Part shown: in pieces, positions 24,201 to 36,900 of the stretch | Position numbering within the stretch: the stretch's first letter is position 1 | How the letters are laid out: the number at the start of each line of letters is the position of its first letter | NCBI RefSeq assembly: GCF_023091745.1 | Contig: NC_068910.1 | Coordinates: 131,519,170 to 131,583,169 of the forward strand | Direction: 5' to 3' | DNA from: Budorcas taxicolor | Lineage: Eukaryota > Chordata > Mammalia > Artiodactyla > Bovidae | DNA: 64,000 bases | The notes under the pieces: model-generated | What the model was told of the DNA's origin: nothing | Database searches by the model: none | What the model saw: only the letters and a program-made list of their open reading frames with translations | Program-made: the position numbers and the translations under genes

Positions 24201-27200
24201 AGTTGTGTGTAGGTGTGCGTGTGTGTGTGTGTGTGAGAGAGAAACAGACAGAGACAGAGAGAGAAGTGAGACAGAAGTAACACACCCAAATAGAAATCTA
24301 AAGTCTCAGGTTATTAGAGATTCCGAGCAGAGGACTCAGTGTTTCCTGTGTGTTATCTCACTGAGATAAGTAAATATTGATCTGTGTTACTTAACTGGAC
24401 TTACTGGAGAGTAATAGTAATAGCAGTAAGCATTCTTATAGTGCTACTGTAAGTCAGGTACTATGCTGAGTTTGTTTCATGTATCAATTTATTTGTTCCT
24501 TTCAACAACCTTCTGAGGTTATTATTGTCCCTCATTTTACAGTTGGGGAGACAGAGATGCTAGTACCTGGAAGAGCTGGATTTGAACCGAGGCAGCCCAC
24601 CTCTATAGAGCGTGTTCTTTTATTCCCTTTACCATGTATTTCCTTAGTACTTGCATGGTTATCACATATGCAGGGATGAATAAATGCAGGTGCTGCAGAA
24701 AGTGCATGCTCTTTAAGGTCTGTGTGGGGAGTCCGTGGACAGTTTCTGAAATTGGAAGAGCTATCTGCAGATGACAAGGAAATTTTCCAATTCCAAGCCC
24801 TCACTATTCCATGGTCATGGCAGTGGAATGGTTGATCTTAATCAACCAGCACAGGTTCAAATTTATGATTATTTCTTATAAAGGTAAAACGAAGTAGACT
24901 TGCTTTTGTTCACTGAGCAAAAATCTTGCATACCTACTAGGTGTGAGGCACTAGTCTAGGGGCTGTAGGTACACAGGTGAATAATTCTTGGTTCCAGCTC
25001 TTGAGGAACTCATATGGGGCAGGAAGAAACCCATTCATAAGTCAGTAATGAAGATGCAGGAGGAAAAGCTGCTTTTTTTTTTTTTGAAAAGCTGCTTTTC
25101 TCAGCTGTGAACAGGAGGCTGTGGGGAATGGGAAGGGGACCCAATGGTGACTTGGTCTTCTCTGATGTCTATACTCCAGAAGTAACAGGCTATCAGATCT
25201 CAGATATGCTGTGTTGTTTATACACCCTACTAGCCCCGCTGCCTGAAACGTTTCCTCCCCTTGCGTGCTTAGTTGCTCAGTCATGTCCCACTCTTTGCAA
25301 ACTCATGGACTGTAGCCCTTCAGGCTCCTCTGTCCATGGGATTATCCTGGCAAGAATACTGGAGTGGGTCCAGGAGATCTTCCCAACCCAGGGATTGAAC
25401 CCCCATCTCCTGCACTGGCAGGCAGATTCTTTACCACTGAGCCACCTGAAAAGCCCCTTCCTCCCCTTATCTCCCTGATAAACTCTTCTTTATCCTTCAA
25501 AACTCAGATCAGTGACTACTTACTCTGGGAATCCTTGTCTGATTCCCAGTCTTAGTTTTCCCACCTCATTTGATCTTCAGATAGGCCATTTGTTTGCTTT
25601 CAAGACTTCTTCCCTCTTGGATGGTGAGCTTTTAAGGACATGTTACATTCATCCCTGTATCCCCAGATCCTAGCATGGTGTCTTGTACATCATGGACTCA
25701 CTATCAATATTTATTAATTTGAACGAGATAATTGGACTGAGTCCAGAAGGAGGAACAGGAGCAGGATAAAAACATTGGAGAAGGGCATTTTAGGCGCAGG
25801 GAATTATATACAAAGGCAACAGAGAATGGAGTTTTTGAAAGAATGACTGGGTTGTGTGTCAATATGGAAAATAAAATAAATGGAGGTAATAAACAGAGGT
25901 GATGTTTAGAAATTAGTTTGGGGTCAGATAGCCAAGGGCCTTGTACGCCTCCCTAAGGAGCTTAAACTCTTGCCTGCAAATGATGGGGAGCCATTTCAGG
26001 ACTTGAGGAAAGAGTGAAATAAGATTTGTGTTGTAGAGATGCATTCAGGTAGTGATGTCAAGGAGGTGGAGAGAGCTGTGACTAAAGGCAGGGACATGAC
26101 TCAGTGTCAGCAATCCCGGTAAGATATTCCTGTTTGCACTATTTTTCAGAAGCTTCCAGGCAATCTATAGGCATATAGATTCTCCTGTGGGAATTAAAAT
26201 CTTGCATTTAAAAACTGAGTGCTTAGCCTGCTTCCTTTTTCTCAATTAATATTCAGTTTCTTCTATACAATATAAAGATATAATTTTTTGATTGATTAAT
26301 TGATTATGGTTTGTAGATGCCTTGAAATTTGTTGGTGAATGTCCCAAGCACCATTCAGTGAAAAAACTTCAGCTTTCTGCAAGACTTCTGGAAGTGACAA
26401 AAACAATTCGAGTTGAAAACCTGCCACCTGGTGTTCAGGACCATGATTTAAAATGTTTATTTGAAAATCCTCATAATGGAGGGGGAAGAGTTGTCAGCAT
26501 CGAATATTTCCTTGAGGAGAGTTCAGCACTGATTGAATTTTTTGACAGAAAAGGTAATATCTATTAATCTTAATTTTGTAAACCATACCTGGCATAACTG
26601 AAAATATTGTAGTAGATCTTAACAGTTAAAAGTTTTATTTTTTCTCGGAAATCCAAGTAGTAATCCTGTATATCTGGTATGTGATACTTGGTGAAAACAG
26701 CGATTCAAAATTTGGAGAAGCAATGTCAAGTTTTTGAAAGATATAAGGAGATTCTCTCATGAGTCTCTACTTACGGTAGACTGAAAAATATATAAAAATT
26801 ATAAATATATATAATTCTTAGAGTCTTTGAGATATTGTTTTTAAAGAGGTGATCTATGTTTTAGCTCTACATTTGATAGAAATTCTCAAGTTAATTTCAA
26901 CAAGTAAAGATATACTCAGAAACACACACAGTTTCTATAAAGCATAAAAATATTAAAAATATTTTTTAATTGAAGGATAATTGCTTTACAGTATTATATA
27001 CTCTACCAAACATCAACATGAATCAGCCATAGGTTTACTTACGTTCCCTCCCACCTCCCTCCCCATCCCACACCTCTAGGTTGTCACTGAGCCCTGGTTT
27101 GAGTTCCTTGAGTCATATAGCAAATTCTAATTGGCTCTCTATTTTACATGTGGTGATGTATGTTTCCATATTACTCTCTCCATATATCCCACCCTGTCAG

Positions 27201-27888
27201 GAAGGGCACTTTTCCTGAATGCTTGCTGTACATGAGATCTTTTGCTGTGTTTTCTGTTACAGTATCTTGCTGAATCCTCATAAGAATCTGTGCAGTTATA
27301 TCATTACTTTTTTTTTTTTTTAAACAGAGGAGGAAAACAGTATGGTGATCTTAAGGCACATAAACGTGAACTCTTTGATGGTTCTTGGGTCAGACAGACC
27401 TGAGTTCAAATGCCTGGTTTGGTGCTTACTAGCTTTGTGATCTTGGGGAAGTTACTTTAACCCACAAAAGTCTCTGTTTTCCATCTAAAATAGGGCTCCC
27501 ATTACTACTTACCTCAGAGGAATGTTGTGAGCATCAGATTAAATTGTACCTGTGCAGTCTTGGCATGGGGATACTCACTGGTACTCAGAGCCTGTTCCAG
27601 GCCGTGGTGGGAAGTTGAAGCCATGTATCTGAGCCTGCAAAGGTCATGTTCTTTTCATTAGGTCTGGCTTCAGGCTAGGGAGCCAATTATGCACAAGGTG
27701 AAGTTATTTTTGACGTCTTTTCACAAGATACTGCTTTAATCCAAGTTGCTACTGGAATTCATTCTAATTCCCTTCCTGCTTAGACCCCTTGTACCTGTCT
27801 AACAACTAAACACAAAGTGAGGAGGGGCATGGGGGAGAAGAGTACCTCTACACACACAGACACACACACACAGACACAGACACACACA

Positions 27889-27927
<39 letters not shown>

Positions 27928-30900
27928 CAGTAGATGTCCCAGTAGATGTGACAGGAAGGGCATTAAAGCAGGGACAAGGGAGATGCAAGACTTACTGAAT
28001 CAGAGTCTCTGGGGCTGGGTTGTCTGATGACCACGAGGATGACCTTGGTTTGGAACTCCTGGAAGAGGGCAAGAGCATGGGCTTTGGGGTTAAGACACTG
28101 GCTTGAATCTTAGCTCAAATATTTACAGTCTGTGTGTGCGCTCAGTCATGTCTGACTCTTAGTGATCCCATGGACTGTAGCAAACCAGACTCCTCTATCC
28201 ATGGGATTTTCCAGGCAAGAATACTAGAGCAGGTTGTCATTTCCTATTCCAGGGAATCTTCCTGAATCAGGGATCAACCCTGCATCTCTTGAGTCTCCTG
28301 CATTGGCAGGCTGATCCTTCACCACTGCACCACCTGGAAGCCCCATTTTCAGTCTGTGTGACCCTATTTGAGTTACCTAACATCTAGCTTCAGTTTTATC
28401 ATTTGTAAATAAGGACGATAACAATAGTGTCTCTACTTCAAAAGGTTGTTGTGAGGGTTATATACATAAACCACTTAGAATATTGTCTGACACATAGTAA
28501 ATTATGATAATTATTATTATGCGCCACCTCTTAGGAGTATTAATGGAATCTAAATCATATATGAAATCTAATTTCTATAACTGTACAGGAAGAAATTATA
28601 GAAAGAAATAAATAGCATGATTCCTAGATGAGCTTTGCTTTTAAGAACAAAAACATTCTTCACACTGGAGCAAACACCCTCCTCATGCTTGTGACCAAAC
28701 TCCTCTCTCTTTCTTAACCTGGTGGTAATAATATATATTAGTGTTATCATAGAATTTACTTAACAGAATAGAATTTACCTAACAGAATTTCAGCATAGAG
28801 TGCTCTTGGCTGGAAAGTAGTTATTCCATGACACAAGGAACACCTGTGTAGTATTAATACATATCAATTAATATTTGAGCACTCTGGGAGTAGTGCTGCT
28901 TTTTATTTATTTATTTATTTATTTTTTAATTTTTTATTATTTTTTTTAATTTTAAAATCTTTAATTCTTACATGTGTTCCCAAACATGAACCCCTCTCCC
29001 ACCTCCCTCCCCATAACATCTCTGTGGGTCATCCCCATGCACCAGCCCCGAGCATGCTATATCCTGCGTCAGACATAGACTGGCGATTCAATTCTTACAT
29101 GATAGTATACATGATAGAATGCCATTCTCCCAAATCATCCCACCCTCTCCCTCTCCCTCTGAGTCCAAAAGTCCGTTATACACAGCTGTGTCTTTTTTCC
29201 TGTCTTGCATACAGGGTCGTCATTGCCATCTTTCTAAATTCCATATATATGTGTTAGTATACTGTATTGGTGTTTTTCTTTCTGGCTTACTTCATTCTGT
29301 ATAATCGGCTCCAGTTTCAGTTAGTGCTGCTTTTTAAAAGCATGTTGTAACATCAAAGTTCTTACAAACATTACAATTTTTTTTTTCTCTAGAATAGGAA
29401 AATTTGTTTGCTTGTTTTTGCTTCTGAAACATATTATACTGAATTTGTTTTATTTCTTTCCTTTAAGTGATGGACACCATCATGACCAAGAAACTTGACC
29501 TCAATAATATGCCACTCTCTGTGTTCCCATACTATCCTTCTTTGGGCACAGCCTTGTATGGAGAGGAGAAACCTCTGATCAAGCTTCCGGCATCATTCAG
29601 AGAACCACTGGATCTTTCCTTATGGAAATTCTTGCAGAAAAAGAATCTGACTGAGGAGATACATGATCAAATGAGACGTTGTCACTGTGAGCTGACGTGG
29701 TGCCAGCGCAACAGTGAAGTGATCATCAGACCTGCAGCCACATTAGTCAATGAAGGAAGGCTAAGAGTCAAGACTTGGCAGAAAGATGTTTCCAAACTTT
29801 TCTCTGACATCAGGTCTAAATATACAGTGACCTCATTTAAAGTGGATCCAACAGTGTGGGACACCATTAAAGACAGTTTAGAAGATGATAAGATTTTGAT
29901 TGAATTTGATGCACTTGCAAGCATTGTAACCTTAGTGGGGGAGTCAGACGATGTACAAAACATTGAGCCACAGATCAAGGACTTAATAGAAAGCACCATT
30001 CAAAATATGAAAAGAGAAGAGCAAAGTCTGAAACAAAAACTGGCCATTACTTCAAGCAAGTATTCACTTCTTTTGCACAGTGGCATACAAGAGCAGCTCC
30101 ACACAGAGTGCCCAGAGGTGGAAATTTATTATGATGAAGCCTCTCAACACATGTGCTTCAAAGGACTCCCTGCAGAAGTGTATAAAGTAAAGTGTGAAAT
30201 CCAGGAAAAGGTATACAGCATGGCTCAGAGAAAAATTCATGTTCACCCTAAGGTTTTCCAGTTTCTGCAACAGGTTGACTGTGCAGAATTCTCGAAGTCT
30301 CTCTTTACAGCACAGAACATTCTTGCAGTTTACGAGCTAGAGGGCACAACCGTCCTCTTAACTGGCTTCTCTTCCGAAGTCCTTGTGAAAGCTGAAAACC
30401 AAATGTGCAGCACCTTAATTTGTAAGTGCATTGATGTTGAGGACAGGAAAGTCCTTAATGGCAAGAATTGGAAAGGGCTCACTGGAAATTTGTGTAAGAA
30501 ACACAATTCCTCCTCAAAGACTGTAGTAATCCAGGAGGTAACTTCAGGAACTGCAGCCCAGGTCATCATTGCAGGCTGTATAAGAGACGTAAGTAAAATC
30601 TACGACTTGCTTTTTGACTTCGTGGAAAAGCACACAAAAATAGAGAGATGGCATGGAGTAGAGAGTTCCTTAATTGTTAATTATTTAAAAGCAGAAAAGC
30701 AAATCTGGCCAAATATAAAGAGGATGAATGTTCAGGTAAATTTTAATCCTGAGAACAAGCAAAAAGCCATTTCACTAATTGGCCCAAAGACCAAAGTCCT
30801 GGAGGGAATGAAAATTGTCAAACAAGCCTTGGATTCGGTGTGTGTTAAAAGCATCCATATTGATAAACCAGGAGCTGGTCAGTTCTTCCAGGATAAAGCA

Positions 30901-33900
30901 CGGTATTATAAAAGTGAGGTCAGAAGATTATTTGGTTGTTTTATTGAACTGAAGAAAGATGAAGAAAAGGCGCGAGGCGGCACTGGTGGGCAGAGGTGCT
31001 TATTTCGGACAGATTTAGCTCCTGGAGTCTCGCTAATTGTGCAGCAAGGCGACTTGACACACTTTCCAGTCCAGGTGGTGGTGAATGCGGCCAATGAGGA
31101 ACTCAAGCCCAGGGGGGCATTGGCTGTTGCTCTTCTAGGAGCAGCTGGCCCTGAGCTTCAAGAAGACTGTGACCAGATATTGAAGAAAAAGGGCAAGATC
31201 TCACCTCCCTGTGCCGTCATCTCGAAAGCAGGAAAGCTCCCATACCAACATGTGATCCACGCAGTGGGGCCCCAGTGGAAGAGTGATGAGGCCCAGAAAT
31301 GTGTGTGGCAGCTAAAGACAGCTGTGAGAGAAAGTCTCAATTTGGCTGTAAAACACAAGTACCAATCCATAGCCATCCCTGCTATTAGTTCCAGAACCTT
31401 AAGCTTTCCTCTATCCCTGTGTGTGGAGACCATTGTTTTGGCGATCAAGGAATGGTTCCAGTGTAAGAAGAATGGATCCACCTTGAAAGAGATTTACCTT
31501 GTGGATATAGCTGAGAAGACTGTTGAGGCCTTTGCTGAAAGTGCCAAAAGTATATTTAAAGACACCCTGCCTGATGTTGCTTCCCTGCCCAGTTTACCAG
31601 CAGCAGCCCAGCCCGACAAGAGAAAAGATGATGGAAATGGATCAAGTCTGTTGACCCCAGAAGGCCTGAGGATCCGACTGGTGAAAGGAGATGTGCAGAA
31701 TGCTACAGTGAGTGCCCCTGTTTTCAGAATAACCCCCAGGATGCTGGGAACTCCAGTTAGCCTACTGCCAAAGGGAGATTAGGATCAAGGGGAGAATCCC
31801 ATGTCCTCCATCCTTGCGTTGAAATAGGTTTCCTTAGAAAATTGGGCTACTTCACCAAGGTGCTCACTAATTGAGACTGGTCAGTTATTTGTGGAAACTG
31901 ATAATGTACTCAGATCACTAGTTTCCAGCAAATGTGAAAATCCACAATAATAGCTAATGTTTATGTGACTCTCTATACTTTTTCAGTGCTTTTATACCTG
32001 TCATACTTTGGCAAATCTAAGATTAATTTCAAATTCTCTGATAGCAGATACAGAAAAATTAGAGCATAAGATGGGGACAGAGGCCAGTAATCTGGAGTGT
32101 ACTGAGTCTGAGGGGCTCTCAACTCCCAGCGTCAGTAAGAGAATGGGGGGAGGAAGGTAGAAAGTGGATCTGGGGAAGGTCTGGGTATTATGTCGGGCTA
32201 GTTCTTGTACATCTGTCAGGGAGTGATGTGTTTCTAAAAACTGTATTCAGCAACTTTTTCAACACAGGCTGTAACATCCAAACAGTGCTGGAAGGTCCCC
32301 TGCGGTGCTTCCCCAAATGGGGGGTTGTGAGCAGTCTTGGGGCAGAGCTTCTTAGGGAAGGCCATTTGCATATCTTATTTGGAGAAAAAGTTATTCACAA
32401 CCTTTGCCCACTTTTAAATTATCTTTTTTATTACTGAATTTTAAGAGTGCTTTGTATATTCTGTATATAGGTCCTTTAACAGATAAATGATTTGCAAATA
32501 TCTTCTCCCATCCTGTGGGTCATCCTCTTTTTTTGTTCAAGTTGTTATTTTGTTTAAAATATTTTTCATTTTAGCTCAAAATATGGAAAGAGGTTGTAAA
32601 AATTTTGATTTTTACTTACAGTTAGCTTAAATCATAATTACAAGAATAATAGCTAACACTGCCTGTGTTCTACGTGCCAGGCACTCTCCCAAGTGCTTGG
32701 CATTCATTTTCTCATTCATTGCTATGAGGCAGATTCCAGGATTATTATTCTCGTTTCACAGATGAAGGAATGAGATTTAGAGGGGTTAAGTATTTTGCCC
32801 AAGTCTCACAGCAAGCAAATGATAGAGCTAGGACTAGAATGTGCATTGCTATATTTCAAAATATAGAAGTAATTTTGTTTCTCATCAAAAAAACCAAGCA
32901 AATAAACAGAAGTCTCTCTCAGCCAGGGGTCAGTAATTGGAATGAGTTCCGATGCTCATTCACCGTGGACACTGAGCAGTAAGGCATTCCTTCCATGCCT
33001 TCCTCTCCCATGGGTATGTGGCTTCTGCTGCCACAGATCTGCTTTGCATCACTCCTCGGTGACCCTTGCAGGGTAACTTTGACAACCACTTGGTCCCATT
33101 CCCTCTCCCGTCTTCTCTTGGTGTCTTAGTCAAGCCTGATTAATCTGCTCATAGTAACTGTCCTGCTGGAAAAGATCCCATGGCTCTTCACTGATGCCTG
33201 GAAGCCCAGTTGACTTGGGACTCAAGGCCCTGCAGTCTCCCCGCTGTGTAGTATTCCTAGCCTGGCTGCTACCTTTTGCTGTGAAAGCTCTCTAGCAGGT
33301 CAAACTAATGGGCTTGCTGCTTACAACCTACCCTGCTTCTGCCCATGCTGTTGCCCCTCCTGAATGAGTTCCCATCTCTCTCTGCCTGCAGCAGCTATTC
33401 CCATTTCTCAGACACCGTGTCACTCATACTGTCTTCACTAACCTCTGAAGGCGCTTCCTCTGGACTCCTTTGGTGAGTCCCTACCATGTATGTGTTGCTT
33501 TTTTGACAGCTACTTTTTGTCCTAGAGTGTTATTGAGATAAGTATCTCTCTTTTGAGGTGGTATTTTCATCTCTGAAAACTTAATCATCTTAGTTGTCTC
33601 CCACTGTGCCAAGCCCAGGGGCTTAAATATAGTAATCCTGGATGAATACTTTTTCTTAGAATTTGAAACAAATTGTTGGTTTTGTTTTTAAGACCCATGT
33701 TGTTGTCAACTCCATTCCCTCGGATCTTGAGCTTGATAGAGGACCCCTTTCCAAGGCCTTCTTGGAAAAAGCAGGACAAAAGCTCCAGGAGGAACTGAAG
33801 ACAGCTGGACAAGGGGTTGTTGTTGATGTGGGCACTGTTCTCCAAACCAGCGGCTGCAATCTGCACTGCCACCGTGTGCTTCACGTGGTGGCTCCAGACT

Positions 33901-36900
33901 GGAGAGATAACAAACCGTCTTCACAGAAGGTGGGACCTGGTTTTAAATTCTCCAGAAAATTAGGTAACTCTTTGAACTCTGTGTAAAGTAGATTGGACTC
34001 TGCCTATTTCTATTCTGTAATAACATCACATTCTCAGAGCCATTCCTTTGAGCTATCGCTGACTTCTCCCAAGGACCAGTTAATAATATAAATTTACTGT
34101 AGTTCTCAACCATTGCTGGGACTCAGGGAAGGGTTGCTGAAGATAGCACGCTTTAGTGAGGAAGGCAAAGTGAGGGCGTGAAGAATGGAAGAGAACGAAG
34201 GATCAGCACAGTAACTGCTTTGCTTCTTTCCATCATTGCTGAATGAGTTTGAATCTTTTTGGAGGGTCTCACACATTCTTCCTTCCTTTTCCTCGTTTAC
34301 TCCTCTATTTTTCTTTCCCCCTTCTCACTGCCGTTAACCTCCTTTTGTTGAAAGTAAAAAGGAGTAGGCAGAGATCCCATAGTAGCTAAATTCTTGTTCT
34401 TTTTGTTTGAACTCTAATTTCTAGGCAAAAATGTAAAAGAATGTGTTTTGTCCTTTTCAGATCATGGAAAACATAATCAGAAAATGTTTGGAGATCACTG
34501 AGAGCTTGTCCTTAGACTCAATTGCATTTCCAGCGATAGGAACAGGAAATCTGGGGTTTCCTAAAAACGTTTTTGCTCAATTAATCACCTCAGAAGTATT
34601 CACATTCAGTAGAAAGAGTCAATCCAGAACTTTACAAGAGGTTTGGTTTCTGTTGCATCCAAGTGATCATGAAACTATTCAGGTACGGTCTTGCTCATTG
34701 CTGGTTGTTCTGTCAACTGAGCCCTAACATTTTCAAGTGTCTTCTTCATTTCATAGGTTGTTTCTTTCATGTATTTTCATACAAGAAAGTAAAAGAGCAG
34801 TGTGGACTAGTTGTAGTATGGCAAATTTCAAGCAAATGTATGCATATAGAAAAAATTTGACTTCTTATTAAGAAAAATTTGAAACATATACAAAAATTGA
34901 CAAAACAGTTGGCTTCCCTTGTAGCTCAGTTGGTAAAGAATCTGTCTGCAATGCAGGACACTTGGGTTCGATTCCTGGGTCAGGAAGATCCCCTGGAGAA
35001 GGAAATGGCAGCCCACTCCAGTATTCTTGCCTGGAGAATCCCATGGACAGAGGAGCCTGGCAGGCCACAGTCTGTGAGATAGCAAGAGTCAGACACGACT
35101 TAGCGATTAAATTACTACTACTACTAGGCAAAGTAGTATAATGAAATCCCTTTATCTGTATTCATCTTCATAATTAACAACTTATGGCCAGTAGGTTTCA
35201 TCTCTATATCCATTTATTTCCTTTCCTTCCATATTATTTTTGAAGTAGATCCCATATATACATTTTACCCATAATAGATTCGGTATTTGTTTTAGACATT
35301 AGGATTCTGTTTAAAAAGTAACCTTACTATAATACTATTTCACACATAAAAGAAATTGACAATCATTCCTTTATTTAATCAATTATCAAGTTAATGTTCA
35401 TATTTCAAACTATTTCATAAATATTTTGTTTTTATAGCTTGTTTGTTTGAATCAGAATTCAAATAAGGCCCCAGTATTGCAATGGAGTTGACATATCCCT
35501 TAAACCTCTTTAATCTATAGAATTTCCTTCCATATTAACATAGAAATTTTAATACATAATATAAAAGTACTGTGTGGTCCTACAAATAGGAGAATGTCAA
35601 AATAATATACAACTGAAGGACTCAGCACATCCCCATAGGAGTAAGATGGTTGGGACCAGAAATACCAGAACCATCTTTGGTCATAGAGAGTTCATCAACT
35701 AGCTCACATTTGCTGAACATCAGCTGTGAGTAAGCTGCTGGACTCAGCATTATAGGAGAACAAGAAGCATTTAATAAGAGGCCATTATTCTTGCCCTCCA
35801 AGTCCTTAGAATCCAGGAGAATAGATGATATTAAATGTTTGAAAAGTTCCATAATAGTGTAAGAAATAACAGATTAAAGCTAGCAATCTAAGAGATGTCC
35901 ATGTATCATTGGACCAACTGAATTTTTAGGTCATACTTTTTTTTTCTCTCTCTAGCTACTACCTTTAAATACTCTGGAAGCAAGCAAATCTAAATTCTAA
36001 ACAGACAGCTAAACCCCCTGAGCAGTATATGTGGTCCATTTAGTTGGCCCACAAAACTACAGTCATTTCTAGTCAATAAATGCTTTTTGAACAGTCTCCC
36101 TATGACTTGCATTGTACAAAGTGATATGGATTACAGAATGGGTATGTAGCATGTACTGTCCCTCCTACAAATCATAATTACTTGGAGAGCTAAGATTTGT
36201 ACACATAAAATGAACTAGAGAGATGAAATGCTGAGTTTTTGAATGAATGGCTGGGTTCATTGAAGGAAGTGAGTCCTATGACATGGATCTGAACCCTCGA
36301 AGCTCACTATTTCTGTGCAATCTCAGCCTTCATTATCTTTCCTAAAGATTCAAATTAAAGTATTTGATAAAGGGGTTAGCCTAGACAGACACTGTTATTG
36401 CCATTGGAAATAATATTGCTTTTCCATACATGGCTGTGACACTTTTTCTCTTAAGACTTGTAAAGAGAGTTAAGCTTTGATTTTATTTGCCCCCAAATAA
36501 GCAAAACTTATTGCAATATTTATAAGTGGAGACTATAACAGAGGTTGCAAACAGCAGCCTGTGGTCTGAATGGAACCTCTAGATATGCTTTATTTGGGCT
36601 GTTTTTTTAAACAGTTTGAATCTGTTGCTGGCATTTAAGAATCAAACATGTCATATTAAGCTCCAGATGTCCACTGTGACCTAAAAATTAAAAAATTCTG
36701 GCACATTGGACATGGATATGAGCCTGAACAATTTGCTGTGGTTGAATGGCAGCTACTGTCTAGTTCTCCAGAGTCAAACCAGTCCACCTTTTTACTCCTG
36801 TAGCTTACCTGCCTGGTGCTTAAAGTAGTCTTTAAGCCTGAGACCTTGGGTCTATAGCCAGGGCTCACTTGGCTCACTTCTGTCTGGTCCTCTTCCCATT

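Noticed and set aside
29467..31782. Single-exon 771-residue gene with its own start
   Set aside because: The frame continues from exon 5 through a clear acceptor, and the last 25 codons lie beyond a good donor. It is an internal exon of PARP14.
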